Numbered from the stretch's first letter, positions 46,234 through 55,428 are shown. The stretch: DNA of 64,000 bases from Photobacterium lipolyticum (GCF_003026475.1 NZ_PYMC01000011.1:91517-155516); one strand, 5' to 3'. A program made the numbers and translations. The notes: generated by a model not told the origin, from the sequence alone.

Positions 46234-47711
46234 CCACCGCAACGGAAGCTGGAAAAATGAAAAAATCATTCAAAATGCCCACGGTTTATACCATCCTGTT
46301 TATCATTATCGCGCTGGTTGCGTTACTGACCTGGATAATGCCGTCGGGTAAGTACGACTATATTGTCAATGGGACCGATCAGGTGATCCCGGCGGCTGAA
46401 GTGCTTGCTTACGACGGGGGCGAACGTTTGTTACCGATCCCGGGCAGTTACACTGAATTGGAATCGTCACCGCAAGGGGTGATTGATGTCTTGATGGCAC
46501 CGATCAAAGGCTTCCATAAAGCGGTGGACGTCGCGTTATTTGTCCTGGTGATAGGTGGCTTCTTAGCGGTTACCATGCGAACGGGAGCGATGGATTCGGG
46601 AGTGGCGGCGATTGTCCGTAAATTCCGTGGCCGTGAGCAAATGATGATCCCGGTATTGATCACTCTGTTCGCCATCGGTGGTTCCACGTATGGTATGGCA
46701 GAAGAAACCGTGGCTTTCTGGGCGGTGATCTTACCGGTAATGGCCGTTGCGGGTTATGACCGTATGGTGGCTGCCGGCATTATTTTGCTAGGCTCTGGGG
46801 TCGGGGTGCTCGCTTCGACGGTTAATCCGTTCGCAACGGGTATCGCATCCGGTTTTGCTGATTTGCCTATCGGTGAGGGTATTGGCCTGCGTCTGATCCA
46901 ACTCGTTATCTTGATCGCAATGGCTTCCTGGTATGTGATGCGTTATGCCGCCAAGGTAAAAGCAGACAAATCCAATTCAGTGCTGAGTGATATTGAATTT
47001 GATGATGAATTTTCTCATATAAAAGATGACAACGGCGAGTTCACCACCAAGCAGAAGCTGACCATGTCAGTGTTCTTTGGCGCATTCCTGGTGATGATTT
47101 ACGGCGTGATCCCATGGGAAGATATGGGCATTACCGCGTTTCCGACCTTATGGTGGTGGTTTGATGAACTGTCGACGCTGTTCTTAGCCTCCGCTATTTT
47201 GATAGCGCTGATCAACCGTATGTCAGAAGGCGAGTTCATTAAAACCTTCCTCGAAGGGGCCAAAGATCTGATCGGTGTGGCACTGGTTGTCGCGGTTGCC
47301 CGTGGTATTTACGTGGTGATGGATAACGGTGTGATCATCGATACCATTCTCAACTGGGCTGAAGGCATGGTTACCGGGTTATCGTCCGGCGTTTTTGTTG
47401 TCGTGACCTATCTGGTTCACATCGTACTGAGCTTCTTTATCCCATCAACCTCAGGCCTGGCGACGGTATCTATGCCGCTAATGGCACCGCTGGCGGATTT
47501 CTCTGGTATTGGCCGTGATTTAATTATCACTGCGTATCAGTCTGCAAGTGGCTGGATCAATATTTTTGCGCCGACAGCAGGTCACCTGGTGGCTGGTCTG
47601 GCACTGGCGAAGATCCCTTATGAGCGTTTCCTTAAGTGGGTAATGCCATTTGTGATCATGGTGCTGGTGGTGACGATAATTACTCTGTTCGCAGGCGCTG
47701 CGATGGTTTAA
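46230..47711 (+). CDS. YfcC-family transporter, copy 1
   Basis: A 493-residue membrane carrier with about 12 segments, in the YfcC/DcuC-like ion transporter superfamily. Characteristic stretches are IGGSTYGMAEETVAFW, VGVLASTVNPFATGIAS and PSTSGLATVSMPLMAPLAD, the two halves of the inverted-repeat fold with hairpin re-entrant loops. YfcC relatives are associated with amino acids (basic amino acids or peptides), which fits the overlapping dipeptidase gene. The ATG overlaps the dipeptidase TGA. A paralogue is at 56544-57962, next to a racemase-like gene. The transported substrate is unknown. Confidence 0.86.
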   Translation: MTTATEAGKMKKSFKMPTVYTILFIIIALVALLTWIMPSGKYDYIVNGTDQVIPAAEVLAYDGGERLLPIPGSYTELESSPQGVIDVLMAPIKGFHKAVDVALFVLVIGGFLAVTMRTGAMDSGVAAIVRKFRGREQMMIPVLITLFAIGGSTYGMAEETVAFWAVILPVMAVAGYDRMVAAGIILLGSGVGVLASTVNPFATGIASGFADLPIGEGIGLRLIQLVILIAMASWYVMRYAAKVKADKSNSVLSDIEFDDEFSHIKDDNGEFTTKQKLTMSVFFGAFLVMIYGVIPWEDMGITAFPTLWWWFDELSTLFLASAILIALINRMSEGEFIKTFLEGAKDLIGVALVVAVARGIYVVMDNGVIIDTILNWAEGMVTGLSSGVFVVVTYLVHIVLSFFIPSTSGLATVSMPLMAPLADFSGIGRDLIITAYQSASGWINIFAPTAGHLVAGLALAKIPYERFLKWVMPFVIMVLVVTIITLFAGAAMV

Positions 47712-47713
47712 TT

Positions 47714-47818
47714 CTCGGGACGAGAATCTAGAAACGAGTATCTAGAAACGAGTATCTAGAAACGAGTATCTAGAAACGAGTATCTAGAGCCTAGTATCGA
47801 GTATCGAGTACCGAGAAA
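47714..47818. repeat. Heptamer array D (15 units)
   Basis: Fifteen uninterrupted 7-base units starting three bases after the yfcC stop codon. CTAGAAA-CGAGTAT alternates four times, then CTAGAGC, CTAGTAT, CGAGTAT, CGAGTAC and CGAGAAA. The alternation amounts to a 14-bp tandem repeat. Confidence 0.97.
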
Positions 47819-47982
47819 GAGCGAATCAAGGCGAGTGTTGATTATTGATCTCACTCGCCTTTTCTATATTCTCGAACCTCGAACCTCGAACCTCGAACCT
47901 CGAACCTCGAACCGAGTATCGAGAAAGAGCGAATCAAGGCGAGTGTTGATCATTGATCTCACTCGCTTTTTCTATATTCTCG
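47805..47982. repeat. Duplicated 70-bp module with terminator and CTCGAAC array
   Basis: Two copies (47805-47874 and 47913-47982) run from CGAGTAY-CGAGAAA through GAGCGAATCAAGG and a hairpin to CTATATTCTCG, differing at a few bases. Between them CTCGAAC is repeated six times (47871-47912). After the second copy CTCGCAT is repeated three times and CTCGTTA follows, reaching 48006 inside the stop of the next gene. Confidence 0.95.
47828..47864 (+). terminator. Terminator in module copy 1
   Basis: AAGGCGAGTG and CACTCGCCTT form a perfect 10-bp stem followed by TTTC; the stem again uses the CGAG/CTCG words. Copy 2 has the same hairpin at 47936-47970 with CACTCGC and a longer T-run. It serves the convergent yfcC and binding-protein genes. 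Confidence 0.8.
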
Positions 47983-48003
47983 CATCTCGCATCTCGCATC
48001 TCG

Positions 48004-49701
48004 TTATTCTTTCGGTCTCAGCGCCAGCACATGCAGCAGCCGTTCCGGAGTTTGCGGCCATACCAGCGGGTTGGCTTTGGGGTTGTTTTCATTAAACCAG
48101 CCGGTAAACCGCTGGGTGTTGTACTGATAAAACTGGACTGTATTGTACAGCGGTACCGTGATCTGCTGGCTGGCTACAATGTAATTGAGTTCGTGAAGAA
48201 TGGCTAAACGTTTGTTGGCTGAGGAGGCCATAGGAAACTGAGCCAATAAAGCATCAATCCGATCATTGCGATAGAAATGCATCGCATAGCGCGGATATTG
48301 CGGAGCCTGGTAAGCGCTGTTAAATGCCATGTCAAAATATTTAAACGGCGTCGGTCCCTGGGGATAATTGGTCAGTGCCGTGACGTAATCGCCAGCAGTC
48401 AGTCTTTCGATAAATTCACTGTAGTTGACCTCTATTGGGCGTATTTTAATGCCTATTTCCTGCATCATTTCAGTCAACAGTAGGGCTGTTATATTAAAAT
48501 CAGACCAACCGCGCGGAGTCAGGATGGTTAACTCTAACGGTTCTCCGGATGGTTGGTCTCGCCATTGATCGCCATTTTTATCTGTGACATCAATATAAGT
48601 CAGCCAATCTTCGGCCAGTTCGGGATTAAAGCTCATATATGGCAAGTATTTCTCTGTCACCACCGGATCGGCCCATCGGCTGAAACGCTGACTCATCCCT
48701 GATGCGAAACGCGATGGTTCGCCCTGACCAAATGCAGCGATATCGATTAAGCGCTGACGGCGAACAGCCATCGAGATTGCACGACGGAATTCAACTTTTG
48801 ATATCACCGCTCTGAGTCCCGGATCGGCGGCTTTGAAATTAAACATCAGGCTGATGGTGCTGGCTGGAGGCAACCAGTATTTAAAATCTGGCGAGTAGGA
48901 GGCGTAATGGCGTTCTATATCTGGAATGAAAGAACCTGCCCAGTCGAATTCACCTTTGGCAATACGGGCAATAAAATCATCATTATTGGTGACTTTGGGG
49001 TAGCGTAAACAATCAATTTTTCTCTCATCAGCCTGCCAGTAGAAAGGGTTCTGGCACTGAAGATAGCCGTTTTCATCCATGTCCTCAATTTGGGTGAACG
49101 GACCGGTACCAATAGGGCTGGCATTGGCGAAATGGATCGGATCTGACACATTCTGCCACTGGTGTTTTGGTACGATAGGCAATAGCACTAAGGTATAGGC
49201 TGCGAGTGCATTTGGCTTATTAAGCTTAAAATAGACTTCTGTCGGACTACGCTTTTGTACCGCCCCCAGCCATTGATTAATGCCATGTGAGTCAAGTTCC
49301 GGGTGTGTTTTTGCCAGAAAAAAAGAAAACACCACATCATCGGCAGTGAATGGTTTTCCATCTGACCAGGTCACTCCCTCTCTTAGGCGAAAGCTGATCC
49401 CGCTTAAATCATCATCAAGTTGGTAACTAGTTGCAAGCCGGTATTCTGGTTGATTGTTCTGCAGTGAGTTAAATACAACTAAGGGCTCAAAAATGAATTC
49501 ATGCGTGGTTGGCATGCTGGCTTTCGAGTAAGGGTTAAAATTCGCAATAATCTGATCTTTATACTCTGGAACCAAAGTGAGAATAGTGCGATTTTTTTCG
49601 ATATTCTGAACAGCGAGCAGATCCGATGAAAACAGAGAGCCAGTCAGGGCTAACAGACAGCACACAATACGCCAGCTCAGTTGAAGTGAGACTCGAAACA
49701 T
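48004..49701 (-). CDS. ABC transporter substrate-binding protein, family 5 (oligopeptide type)
   Basis: A 565-residue periplasmic binding protein of the SBP_bac_5 (OppA/DppA) family. Signal peptide at about 1-30 (hydrophobic run ending SSDLLA). Family motifs: ATSYQLDDDLSGISFRLREGVTWSDGKPFTADDVVFSF at about 88-128 and YFDMAFNSAYQ later, with KVEFRRAISMAVRRQRLIDIA in the middle. Ligands in this family include peptides and, in Vibrio, chitin oligosaccharides. No permease or ATPase of the Opp type is adjacent, so it either uses a distant transporter or is a sensor component. Divergent from the polar amino acid operon. Confidence 0.88.
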   Translation of the reverse strand: MFRVSLQLSWRIVCCLLALTGSLFSSDLLAVQNIEKNRTILTLVPEYKDQIIANFNPYSKASMPTTHEFIFEPLVVFNSLQNNQPEYRLATSYQLDDDLSGISFRLREGVTWSDGKPFTADDVVFSFFLAKTHPELDSHGINQWLGAVQKRSPTEVYFKLNKPNALAAYTLVLLPIVPKHQWQNVSDPIHFANASPIGTGPFTQIEDMDENGYLQCQNPFYWQADERKIDCLRYPKVTNNDDFIARIAKGEFDWAGSFIPDIERHYASYSPDFKYWLPPASTISLMFNFKAADPGLRAVISKVEFRRAISMAVRRQRLIDIAAFGQGEPSRFASGMSQRFSRWADPVVTEKYLPYMSFNPELAEDWLTYIDVTDKNGDQWRDQPSGEPLELTILTPRGWSDFNITALLLTEMMQEIGIKIRPIEVNYSEFIERLTAGDYVTALTNYPQGPTPFKYFDMAFNSAYQAPQYPRYAMHFYRNDRIDALLAQFPMASSANKRLAILHELNYIVASQQITVPLYNTVQFYQYNTQRFTGWFNENNPKANPLVWPQTPERLLHVLALRPKE

Positions 49702-50004
49702 AGACCAATCCGGTTATAGCTTACCGCAAGATAAAAGAAGACGATTTCATCGCGCTAACCTACAGCATGTAAATCTTATTGGCAAATCGCTAAATTACTG
49801 TATTAGTTGCGTAAGAATTCACTTTGCCCGACTATTTATGCTGCTCGCATCAGGTTAACAAAATGTTGCCAATCGTGTGTCGTGGTGATACCTTCGATGA
49901 ATAGCTTGTAAAGTAGCTAAAAATTTTGTGAGTAATATCAGGCTGAGCCCATCATTAATCAGGTTGGTATTTTCTCCGTTTTATGGAGCAACAGGAGTTA
50001 GCGC
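49702..50004. other. Divergent promoter region of SBP5 and amino acid ABC operon
   Basis: About 303 bases without a gene. Both promoters must lie here. No ARG box or other known operator could be matched by eye. Confidence 0.5.
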
Positions 50005-50796
50005 ATGGCTGGAGTAGTGGCCCTTGAGAACAATACCGTGGCGCTTGAAGTAAAGGACCTACATAAATCTTTTGGTCAAAACGAGGTCCTGAAAGGGGTT
50101 TCTCTGACCGCTCACCGTGGTGACGTCGTCTCTATTATCGGTTCTTCCGGTTCAGGTAAGAGTACTTTTCTTCGGTGTATCAATCTGCTTGAAACCCCAA
50201 CCCAAGGTGAAATCTGGGTGAATGGCGAACTTATCAAAATGAAAAACAATCGCCGTGGCGAGTTTCTGCCGGTAGATGAAAAGCAAGTACAGCGTATTCG
50301 TTCGCGGCTGGCGATGGTATTTCAGGGCTTCAATTTATGGTCGCACATGACGGTGCTAGGCAATGTTATTGAAGCGCCTGTTCATGTCTTAGGTGTACCT
50401 AAAGCGGAAGCTATCGAAAAAGCGGAAGAGATCTTAAAGAAAGTTGGTCTTTATGACCGCCGTCACTACTATCCGGGGCACCTTTCTGGTGGTCAGCAGC
50501 AACGAGCAGCGATTGCCAGAGCGTTAGCGGTCGATCCTGAAGTCATGTTATTTGATGAGCCGACCTCAGCCCTTGATCCTGAATTAGTGGGTGAAGTGTT
50601 AGGTGTTATGCAGGATCTGGCCCTTGAAGGACGGACCATGCTAGTGGTTACCCATGAGATGGCATTTGCCCGAGATGTCTCTAACCATGTGATGTTCTTA
50701 CATCAAGGCCTGGTGGAAGAGCAGGGCCACCCTGAAAAACTATTCACCAATCCCGAGTCGGAACGACTAAAACAATTTATCTCGTCAATCTATTAA
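50005..50796 (+). CDS. Polar amino acid ABC transporter, ATP-binding subunit (HisP-like)
   Basis: ATPase of a histidine/arginine/lysine-type importer. 263 residues with Walker A GSSGSGKST (about 46-54), signature LSGGQQQRAAIARAL (about 160) and Walker B VMLFDEPTSALDP (about 182). AGGAG is seven bases before the ATG. It is first in the order ATPase, binding protein, two permeases, all on the plus strand with short gaps, so one operon is likely. The HisP-like insertion EFLPVDEKQVQRIR is visible. Confidence 0.93.
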   Translation: MAGVVALENNTVALEVKDLHKSFGQNEVLKGVSLTAHRGDVVSIIGSSGSGKSTFLRCINLLETPTQGEIWVNGELIKMKNNRRGEFLPVDEKQVQRIRSRLAMVFQGFNLWSHMTVLGNVIEAPVHVLGVPKAEAIEKAEEILKKVGLYDRRHYYPGHLSGGQQQRAAIARALAVDPEVMLFDEPTSALDPELVGEVLGVMQDLALEGRTMLVVTHEMAFARDVSNHVMFLHQGLVEEQGHPEKLFTNPESERLKQFISSIY

Positions 50797-50883
50797 AGTG
50801 AGATGTCGAATAACGATAATGATTGAATGGCCGTCTGAGTTTATTTGGAAACGTACGGCAGTAAACACAACAGGAGAAGCAAG

Positions 50884-51660
50884 ATGAAAAAATGGATTTT
50901 AGCTGCTGCAATGGTGTCAGCGTTGAGTGCAGCATCGGTTCAGGCGAAAGAGTGGAAAGAGGTGCGTTTCGGTATTGAAGGCGCATATCCCCCCTTTAGC
51001 TGGACTGAGCCGAGCGGCGAGCTGAAAGGTTTCGATGTCGATATGGCTAATGCACTGTGTAAAGAGCTGCAAACGAAATGCAAAATTGTTGCGCAAGACT
51101 GGGACGGCATCATCCCATCTCTGCTGGCACGTAAATACGATGCCATTATCGCGGCAATGTCGATCACCGACGAACGTAAGAAGAAAGTCGATTTTACGGG
51201 CAAATATGCGCTGATCCCAAACAAGTTTGTGGCCAAGAAAGGCACCAAACTTGACTTTACCAAAGACGGTCTTAAAGGGGTGAAAGTCGGTGTTCAGCGT
51301 GCAACCACTCATGACAAATACCTGACCGATAACTACGGTGATTCTGTCAGCATTGTTCGCTATGGTTCATTTGATGATGCTTACCTGGATCTGAAAGCTG
51401 GCCGTATCGCGACCGTTCTCGGTGATGCGTCAGCACTGGAAGAAGGTCTGATTAATAAAGCGGGTGGTGACGCTTATGAATTTATCGGCCCGTCTTTAAC
51501 GGATCCGCAATGGTTCGGTGACGGTTTCGGCATTGCTCTTCGTAAACAAGATAAAGATTTGACCGCGAAGCTGGATGTTGCAATTAAATCTTTGCGTGAG
51601 AAAGGCATTTACCAAGAGATTGCCGCAAAATACTTCGCTTACGATGTGTACGGTCAGTAA
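50884..51660 (+). CDS. Amino acid ABC transporter substrate-binding protein (ArgT/HisJ-like)
   Basis: Periplasmic receptor of the operon. 258 residues with a signal peptide ending SAASVQA near residue 21; the start is ATG 50884, with GGAG eight bases upstream (an earlier in-frame Met at 50845 lacks one). Family SBP_bac_3: EGAYPPFSW, GFDVDMANALC, DWDGIIPSLLARKYDAIIAAMSIT and GDASALEEG. The Tyr/Pro-Pro-Phe entry and the DWDG loop resemble lysine/arginine/ornithine and histidine binding proteins, so a basic amino acid is the likely ligand. Confidence 0.9.
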   Translation: MKKWILAAAMVSALSAASVQAKEWKEVRFGIEGAYPPFSWTEPSGELKGFDVDMANALCKELQTKCKIVAQDWDGIIPSLLARKYDAIIAAMSITDERKKKVDFTGKYALIPNKFVAKKGTKLDFTKDGLKGVKVGVQRATTHDKYLTDNYGDSVSIVRYGSFDDAYLDLKAGRIATVLGDASALEEGLINKAGGDAYEFIGPSLTDPQWFGDGFGIALRKQDKDLTAKLDVAIKSLREKGIYQEIAAKYFAYDVYGQ

Positions 51661-51673
51661 AACCTCATAGGGA

Positions 51674-51736
51674 CGAGTTTCGAGAGGCGAGTATCGCAAG
51701 CGGTGGCTCTGGTTACTTGCTACTCGCCCCTAATTA
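51674..51736. repeat. Degenerate heptamer array E (9 units)
   Basis: CGAGTTT, CGAGAGG, CGAGTAT, then decayed units (CGCAAGC, GGTGGCT, CTGGTTA, CTTGCTA), CTCGCCC and CTAATTA, all in 7-base register. CGAG units are on the left and CTCG on the right. It lies inside the ABC operon, between the binding-protein and permease genes. Confidence 0.75.
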
Positions 51737-51769
51737 CTTTCCCCTTTGCAGTTTAAAGGAGTCCTCCCT

Positions 51770-52510
51770 TTGTTGGATTTAAAAGGATATGAATGGTCAT
51801 TGGCAGAAGGGGCGTGGGTAACCTTACAGGTTGCGCTAATGTCTCTTTTCCTCGCAATGATCCTGGGTATGCTTGGCGCATTGGCTAAAGTTTCCCCTTA
51901 TCGCTGGGCAAGGGCGATTGCCACGTTTTATACCACCGTGATCCGCGGTATTCCTGATTTAGTCTTAATGATGCTGATTTTCTTCGGTGGGCAGATGCTG
52001 CTCAACGACAGCTTGTATCGTGCTAATGAATGGCTGAATGAGTATTTTAGCGCTGGAGAACCGGGTCATGAGTGGACCGCTTATCTGCCGGACTACATTG
52101 AAATTAGCCCATTTGTAGCGGGTGTGTTGACCATCGGATTTATCTTTGGTGCCTATATGGCTGAAACCTTCCGTGGTGCGATCCTTGCGGTTGATAAAGG
52201 CGAGCTGGAAGCGGCAAAGGCCTATGGCATGAGTGGCTTTTTAACGTTTCGCCGCGTGTTGCTGCCGCAGATGATCCGCCATGCGCTGCCAGGGTTTGGT
52301 AATAACTGGCTGGTGTTATTAAAAACAACCGCCCTAGTGTCAATTATTGGCTTAGATGACATGGTGCGTAAAGGGTCGCTGGCTGCCGGTACTACCCAAA
52401 TGCCGTTCACTTTTTACATGACAATAGCGGTTATCTTCCTGCTCTTTACGTCCTTGTCGACCTCTGTGCTTAAGTGGGCTGAGCGTAAATCCAGTATTCA
52501 TACGAGGTAA
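51770..52510 (+). CDS. Amino acid ABC transporter permease 1 (HisQ-like)
   Basis: Inner-membrane subunit, 246 residues with about five membrane segments. The start is a TTG codon at 51770 (protein LLDLKGYEWSL), chosen because AAGGAG ends eight bases upstream and the homologous N-terminus begins at this point; TTG 51773 is possible. The permease signature EAAKAYGMSGFLTFRRVLLPQ lies near residue 150. It pairs with the next permease to form the membrane channel. The downstream gene starts four bases after its stop. Confidence 0.9.
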   Translation: MLDLKGYEWSLAEGAWVTLQVALMSLFLAMILGMLGALAKVSPYRWARAIATFYTTVIRGIPDLVLMMLIFFGGQMLLNDSLYRANEWLNEYFSAGEPGHEWTAYLPDYIEISPFVAGVLTIGFIFGAYMAETFRGAILAVDKGELEAAKAYGMSGFLTFRRVLLPQMIRHALPGFGNNWLVLLKTTALVSIIGLDDMVRKGSLAAGTTQMPFTFYMTIAVIFLLFTSLSTSVLKWAERKSSIHTR

Positions 52511-52513
52511 GTG

Positions 52514-53191
52514 ATGGATTTCTCAATTTTTACAGAAAGCTGGCAACTCTACCTTGATGGCTTCATTACCACAGTATGGATGGTATTTGTTTCGTTGCTG
52601 ATCGGCCTGTTTATTTCTATTCCCGTTGGTATCGCGCGTAACAGTAAAAATCCGCTACTTTCGTTACCGGCCTGGGCATACATTTATTTCTTTCGTGGAA
52701 CACCGCTTCTGATTCAGTTGTATTTGATTTACTACGGTCTGAGCCAGTTGATTAATGTGCAGGATACCCTGTGGCAAGAAGCTTGGTTCTGTGCGTTAGT
52801 TGCCTTTATTTTGAATACCGCAGCGTACACCGCAGAAATAGTACGCGGTGCGATCAATAGTATGCCGAAAGGAGAAATTGAAGCTGCGAAAGCGTATGGC
52901 ATGAGTATCCCGCTGGCATTTCGCCGAGTGATCCTGCCAAGTGCACTGCGCCGTGCTTTACCTGCCTACAGTAATGAAGTGATTTTTATGGTTCACGGCT
53001 CGGCTGTCGCCGGCATCGTCACGATCGTCGATCTGACTGGTGCCGCACGTATCGTCAATTCCCGTTACTATGCGCCATTCGAATCATTCCTGTTTGCCGG
53101 TATGTGCTACATGGTTTTGACATTCCTGATCATCTGGGGATTCAGAAAACTGGAAGGGCACTGGTTAAAGCATTTAAGGCCGTTGGCGTAA
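52514..53191 (+). CDS. Amino acid ABC transporter permease 2 (HisM-like)
   Basis: Second membrane subunit, 225 residues from MDFSIFTESWQLYLDGF. GAGG, partly inside the upstream stop region, is six bases from this ATG. The EAA-loop signature EIEAAKAYGMSIPLAFRRVILP lies near residue 125 and the FRGTPLLIQLYLIYYG segment near 57 is characteristic of the HisM type. It is last in the operon, ending at the heptamer array that separates it from the convergent xthA gene. Confidence 0.92.
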   Translation: MDFSIFTESWQLYLDGFITTVWMVFVSLLIGLFISIPVGIARNSKNPLLSLPAWAYIYFFRGTPLLIQLYLIYYGLSQLINVQDTLWQEAWFCALVAFILNTAAYTAEIVRGAINSMPKGEIEAAKAYGMSIPLAFRRVILPSALRRALPAYSNEVIFMVHGSAVAGIVTIVDLTGAARIVNSRYYAPFESFLFAGMCYMVLTFLIIWGFRKLEGHWLKHLRPLA

Positions 53192-53192
53192 T

Positions 53193-53297
53193 CCAGTATC
53201 GAGTAGCGAGGATCTAGTAGCGAGTAACGAAGATCTAGTATCTAGAACCTCGTATCTCGTACCTCGTCTCTCGCACCTCGAATCTAGTACCTCGTTC
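53193..53297. repeat. Heptamer array F (15 units)
   Basis: Fifteen contiguous 7-base units between two convergent genes: the left part is CCAG/CGAG/CTAG-type (53193-53248), the right part CTCG-type (53249-53297, with one CTAGTAC). It starts right after the permease stop and ends two bases before the xthA stop. No conventional terminator is present, so the array, an imperfect inverted repeat, may act as one. Confidence 0.96.
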
Positions 53298-53298
53298 C

Positions 53299-54105
53299 TT
53301 ACTTAAAGCTTGACCAGATCGGCGCGTGATCAGACGGCTTTTCAATGCCTCGCAGCTCATAATCGATGCCCGCTTCTATGCAGCGCTCTGCCAGCGAAGG
53401 GGTGGCCAGTACCACATCAATACGCAGGCCGCGGTTGTCGACAAACCCTTTGGAGCGGTAATCAAACCACGAGTACTGATCATCTACATCAGGGTGCAGC
53501 TGTCGGAAGGTATCAACAAACCCCCAGTCGAGCAGGGTTTTCAGCCATTCACGCTCAATCGGCTGGAATGAGCATTTACCGGTTTTCAGCCAGCGCTTGG
53601 CATTAACCGGGCCGATACCAATATCGAGATCGATAGGGCTGATGTTGATATCACCCATTACGACTAATTCTTCTTCATTCGTATGATGGGTGTTGAGGTA
53701 ATTCATTAAATCGGCATAGAATTTTGCTTTTGCCGGGAACTTGGTTTCATGGCTGATGTTGTCACCCTGCGGGAAATAGCCATTTAAGACGGTGACTTTT
53801 TTACCATCCTCCTGCTCGAAGGTCGCCATGATCATGCGGCGCTGGGCATCCTCATCATCCGTCGGGAAGCCTTTTTGCACTTCAACAGGTTCTTGCTTGC
53901 ATAATAAGGCAACCCCGTAGTGAGCTTTTTGACCGTGGTGATAAACCTTGTAACCCATAGCTTCGACATCAGCGAGGGGAAAGGCTTCATCGTGAACTTT
54001 GATTTCTTGCAAGCCGATCACATCCGGCTGATGCTTATCGATAAGGGCTTGTAGCTGATGAAGGCGAGCACGAAGACCGTTGATGTTGAAGGAGATGACT
54101 TTCAT
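53299..54105 (-). CDS. xthA: Exodeoxyribonuclease III
   Basis: Base-excision repair AP endonuclease and 3'-5' exonuclease. 268 residues, the E. coli length. Catalytic residues are recognisable: Glu34 in GLQEIK, Tyr109-type segment [10 protein letters not shown], Asp151 and Asn153 in VMGDINISP, Asp229-type DVVLATPS and His259 in PSDHAPIW. It is a single gene, convergent with the amino acid operon; its position beside that operon matches Vibrio chromosomes. Confidence 0.96.
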   Translation of the reverse strand: MKVISFNINGLRARLHQLQALIDKHQPDVIGLQEIKVHDEAFPLADVEAMGYKVYHHGQKAHYGVALLCKQEPVEVQKGFPTDDEDAQRRMIMATFEQEDGKKVTVLNGYFPQGDNISHETKFPAKAKFYADLMNYLNTHHTNEEELVVMGDINISPIDLDIGIGPVNAKRWLKTGKCSFQPIEREWLKTLLDWGFVDTFRQLHPDVDDQYSWFDYRSKGFVDNRGLRIDVVLATPSLAERCIEAGIDYELRGIEKPSDHAPIWSSFK

Positions 54106-54261
54106 TCTATTATTCCAATTATTATCAGTCGTTAACGGATGATAATATTACCGGGGGAACAAAAGAACAATGGTATTGTCACGGGTTGGTCTCATTTTTT
54201 ATTGTGTAGTTAATTTATACTCCATTGTGAGATACGTTCAATTAAATATAACTATACTATT

Positions 54262-55203
54262 ATGAATAAAATTAATAATCTGGATATTCGTTTACTTAGG
54301 CTTTTTATTATTATTGTTGAAAGTGGCGGCTTTTCATCCGCTCAGTTCAAATTAAATATGCATCAATCAACAATTAGTACAAAAATGGGAGATTTGGAAA
54401 TACGGTTAGGCATGAAGTTATGTCAACGTGGTCGAGGTGGTTTTAAACTTACCGCTGAGGGGGTTAAAGTCTATGAAATTAGTAAAAAACTGTTTGAGCA
54501 AATGGAAATATTCAATCAGCAGATTGATGAAATAAAAAATATTACCAGGGGCAACATAAAAATAGCATTAACTGATAATTTAGCAACCAACCCAACATGC
54601 CGTATACAATCAGCGATAAGGCATTTCTGTAGCCATCACCCACATGTTAATATCGAGACGATTGTTTCAGACTCATATAATATCGAGATGTTGTTGTTAG
54701 AGAATAAGGTTGATATGGGTATAACATCCTCAGAAATTAACAAGGCAGGGTTAGAATACAGCTACCTTTTCAATGAGCATCAATCATTATATTGCTTGCC
54801 ATCACATCCAATATTATTACAAAGAAGTATTAAAATAGATGACATTGCATCCAATCCTGTTGTTGAGCGCGGTGTCTCACATAACATTACCCCATTAAGC
54901 CATAGAGATGACGTTGTTAAAACAGCAAATACGACTAACATGGAAGCAACGGCTCACTTAATTTTATCTGGTCACTTTATCGGTTATTTACCTGATCACT
55001 ATGCCGCAATTTGGAGTAACAGGGGGGAGATGGTAAAAATACCAGTACCCGAAGAACTTGAATATTACACAGATTTTTATCTGACGTTGAATAATAAAAA
55101 CACGCTTTCCATCTCGGCTAAGAATCTGGTGAAAGAGATTTTTGATGCTCATGGTTTGCATTCAGAGAATGGGTTAGAGTTAGACACTGAAGCTGTAAAT
55201 TAA
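54262..55203 (+). CDS. LysR-family regulator, island copy 1
   Basis: A 313-residue LysR-type regulator, AT-rich compared with the flanking genes and lacking a clear Shine-Dalgarno sequence. Winged helix-turn-helix at about 1-65 (NLDIRLLRLFIIIVESGG, MHQSTISTKMGDLEIRLG), effector domain from about 95. It is closely related to the protein at 58358-59275 over its length, including NTTNMEATAHLILSGHFIGYLPDHYA. The gene is followed by a terminator and then a racemase-like gene, its probable target. Effector unknown; an amino acid is plausible from context. Confidence 0.86.
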   Translation: MNKINNLDIRLLRLFIIIVESGGFSSAQFKLNMHQSTISTKMGDLEIRLGMKLCQRGRGGFKLTAEGVKVYEISKKLFEQMEIFNQQIDEIKNITRGNIKIALTDNLATNPTCRIQSAIRHFCSHHPHVNIETIVSDSYNIEMLLLENKVDMGITSSEINKAGLEYSYLFNEHQSLYCLPSHPILLQRSIKIDDIASNPVVERGVSHNITPLSHRDDVVKTANTTNMEATAHLILSGHFIGYLPDHYAAIWSNRGEMVKIPVPEELEYYTDFYLTLNNKNTLSISAKNLVKEIFDAHGLHSENGLELDTEAVN

Positions 55204-55210
55204 ACGGTAA

Positions 55211-55240
55211 AAAAGCCTATAGTCAAAATAGGCTTTTCTT
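55211..55240 (+). terminator. Intrinsic terminator after LysR copy 1
   Basis: AAAAGCCTAT, a 7-base loop and ATAGGCTTTT form a 10-bp perfect stem, followed by CTT. Confidence 0.85.
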
Positions 55241-55428
55241 CGTGTTGTGATAATTGTCATTGTTCTGACGACCTCTTGAAATATTATTCGTTATAATTGT
55301 ATTTTATTTCCATGAAAATGTTACTTTGTGGTTTTCGGATGTATACATTTTAAACTTGCTATTTAACCTCTTAGCTTTCTGTATATAAATAAGTGTTACT
55401 TAAAACACGATTTAATCAGGGGTTAATA

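Noticed and set aside
47714..48006. Possible CRISPR array because of many short repeats
   Set aside because: Unit length is 7 bases with no 25-40 base repeats, no unique spacers and no cas genes in the window.
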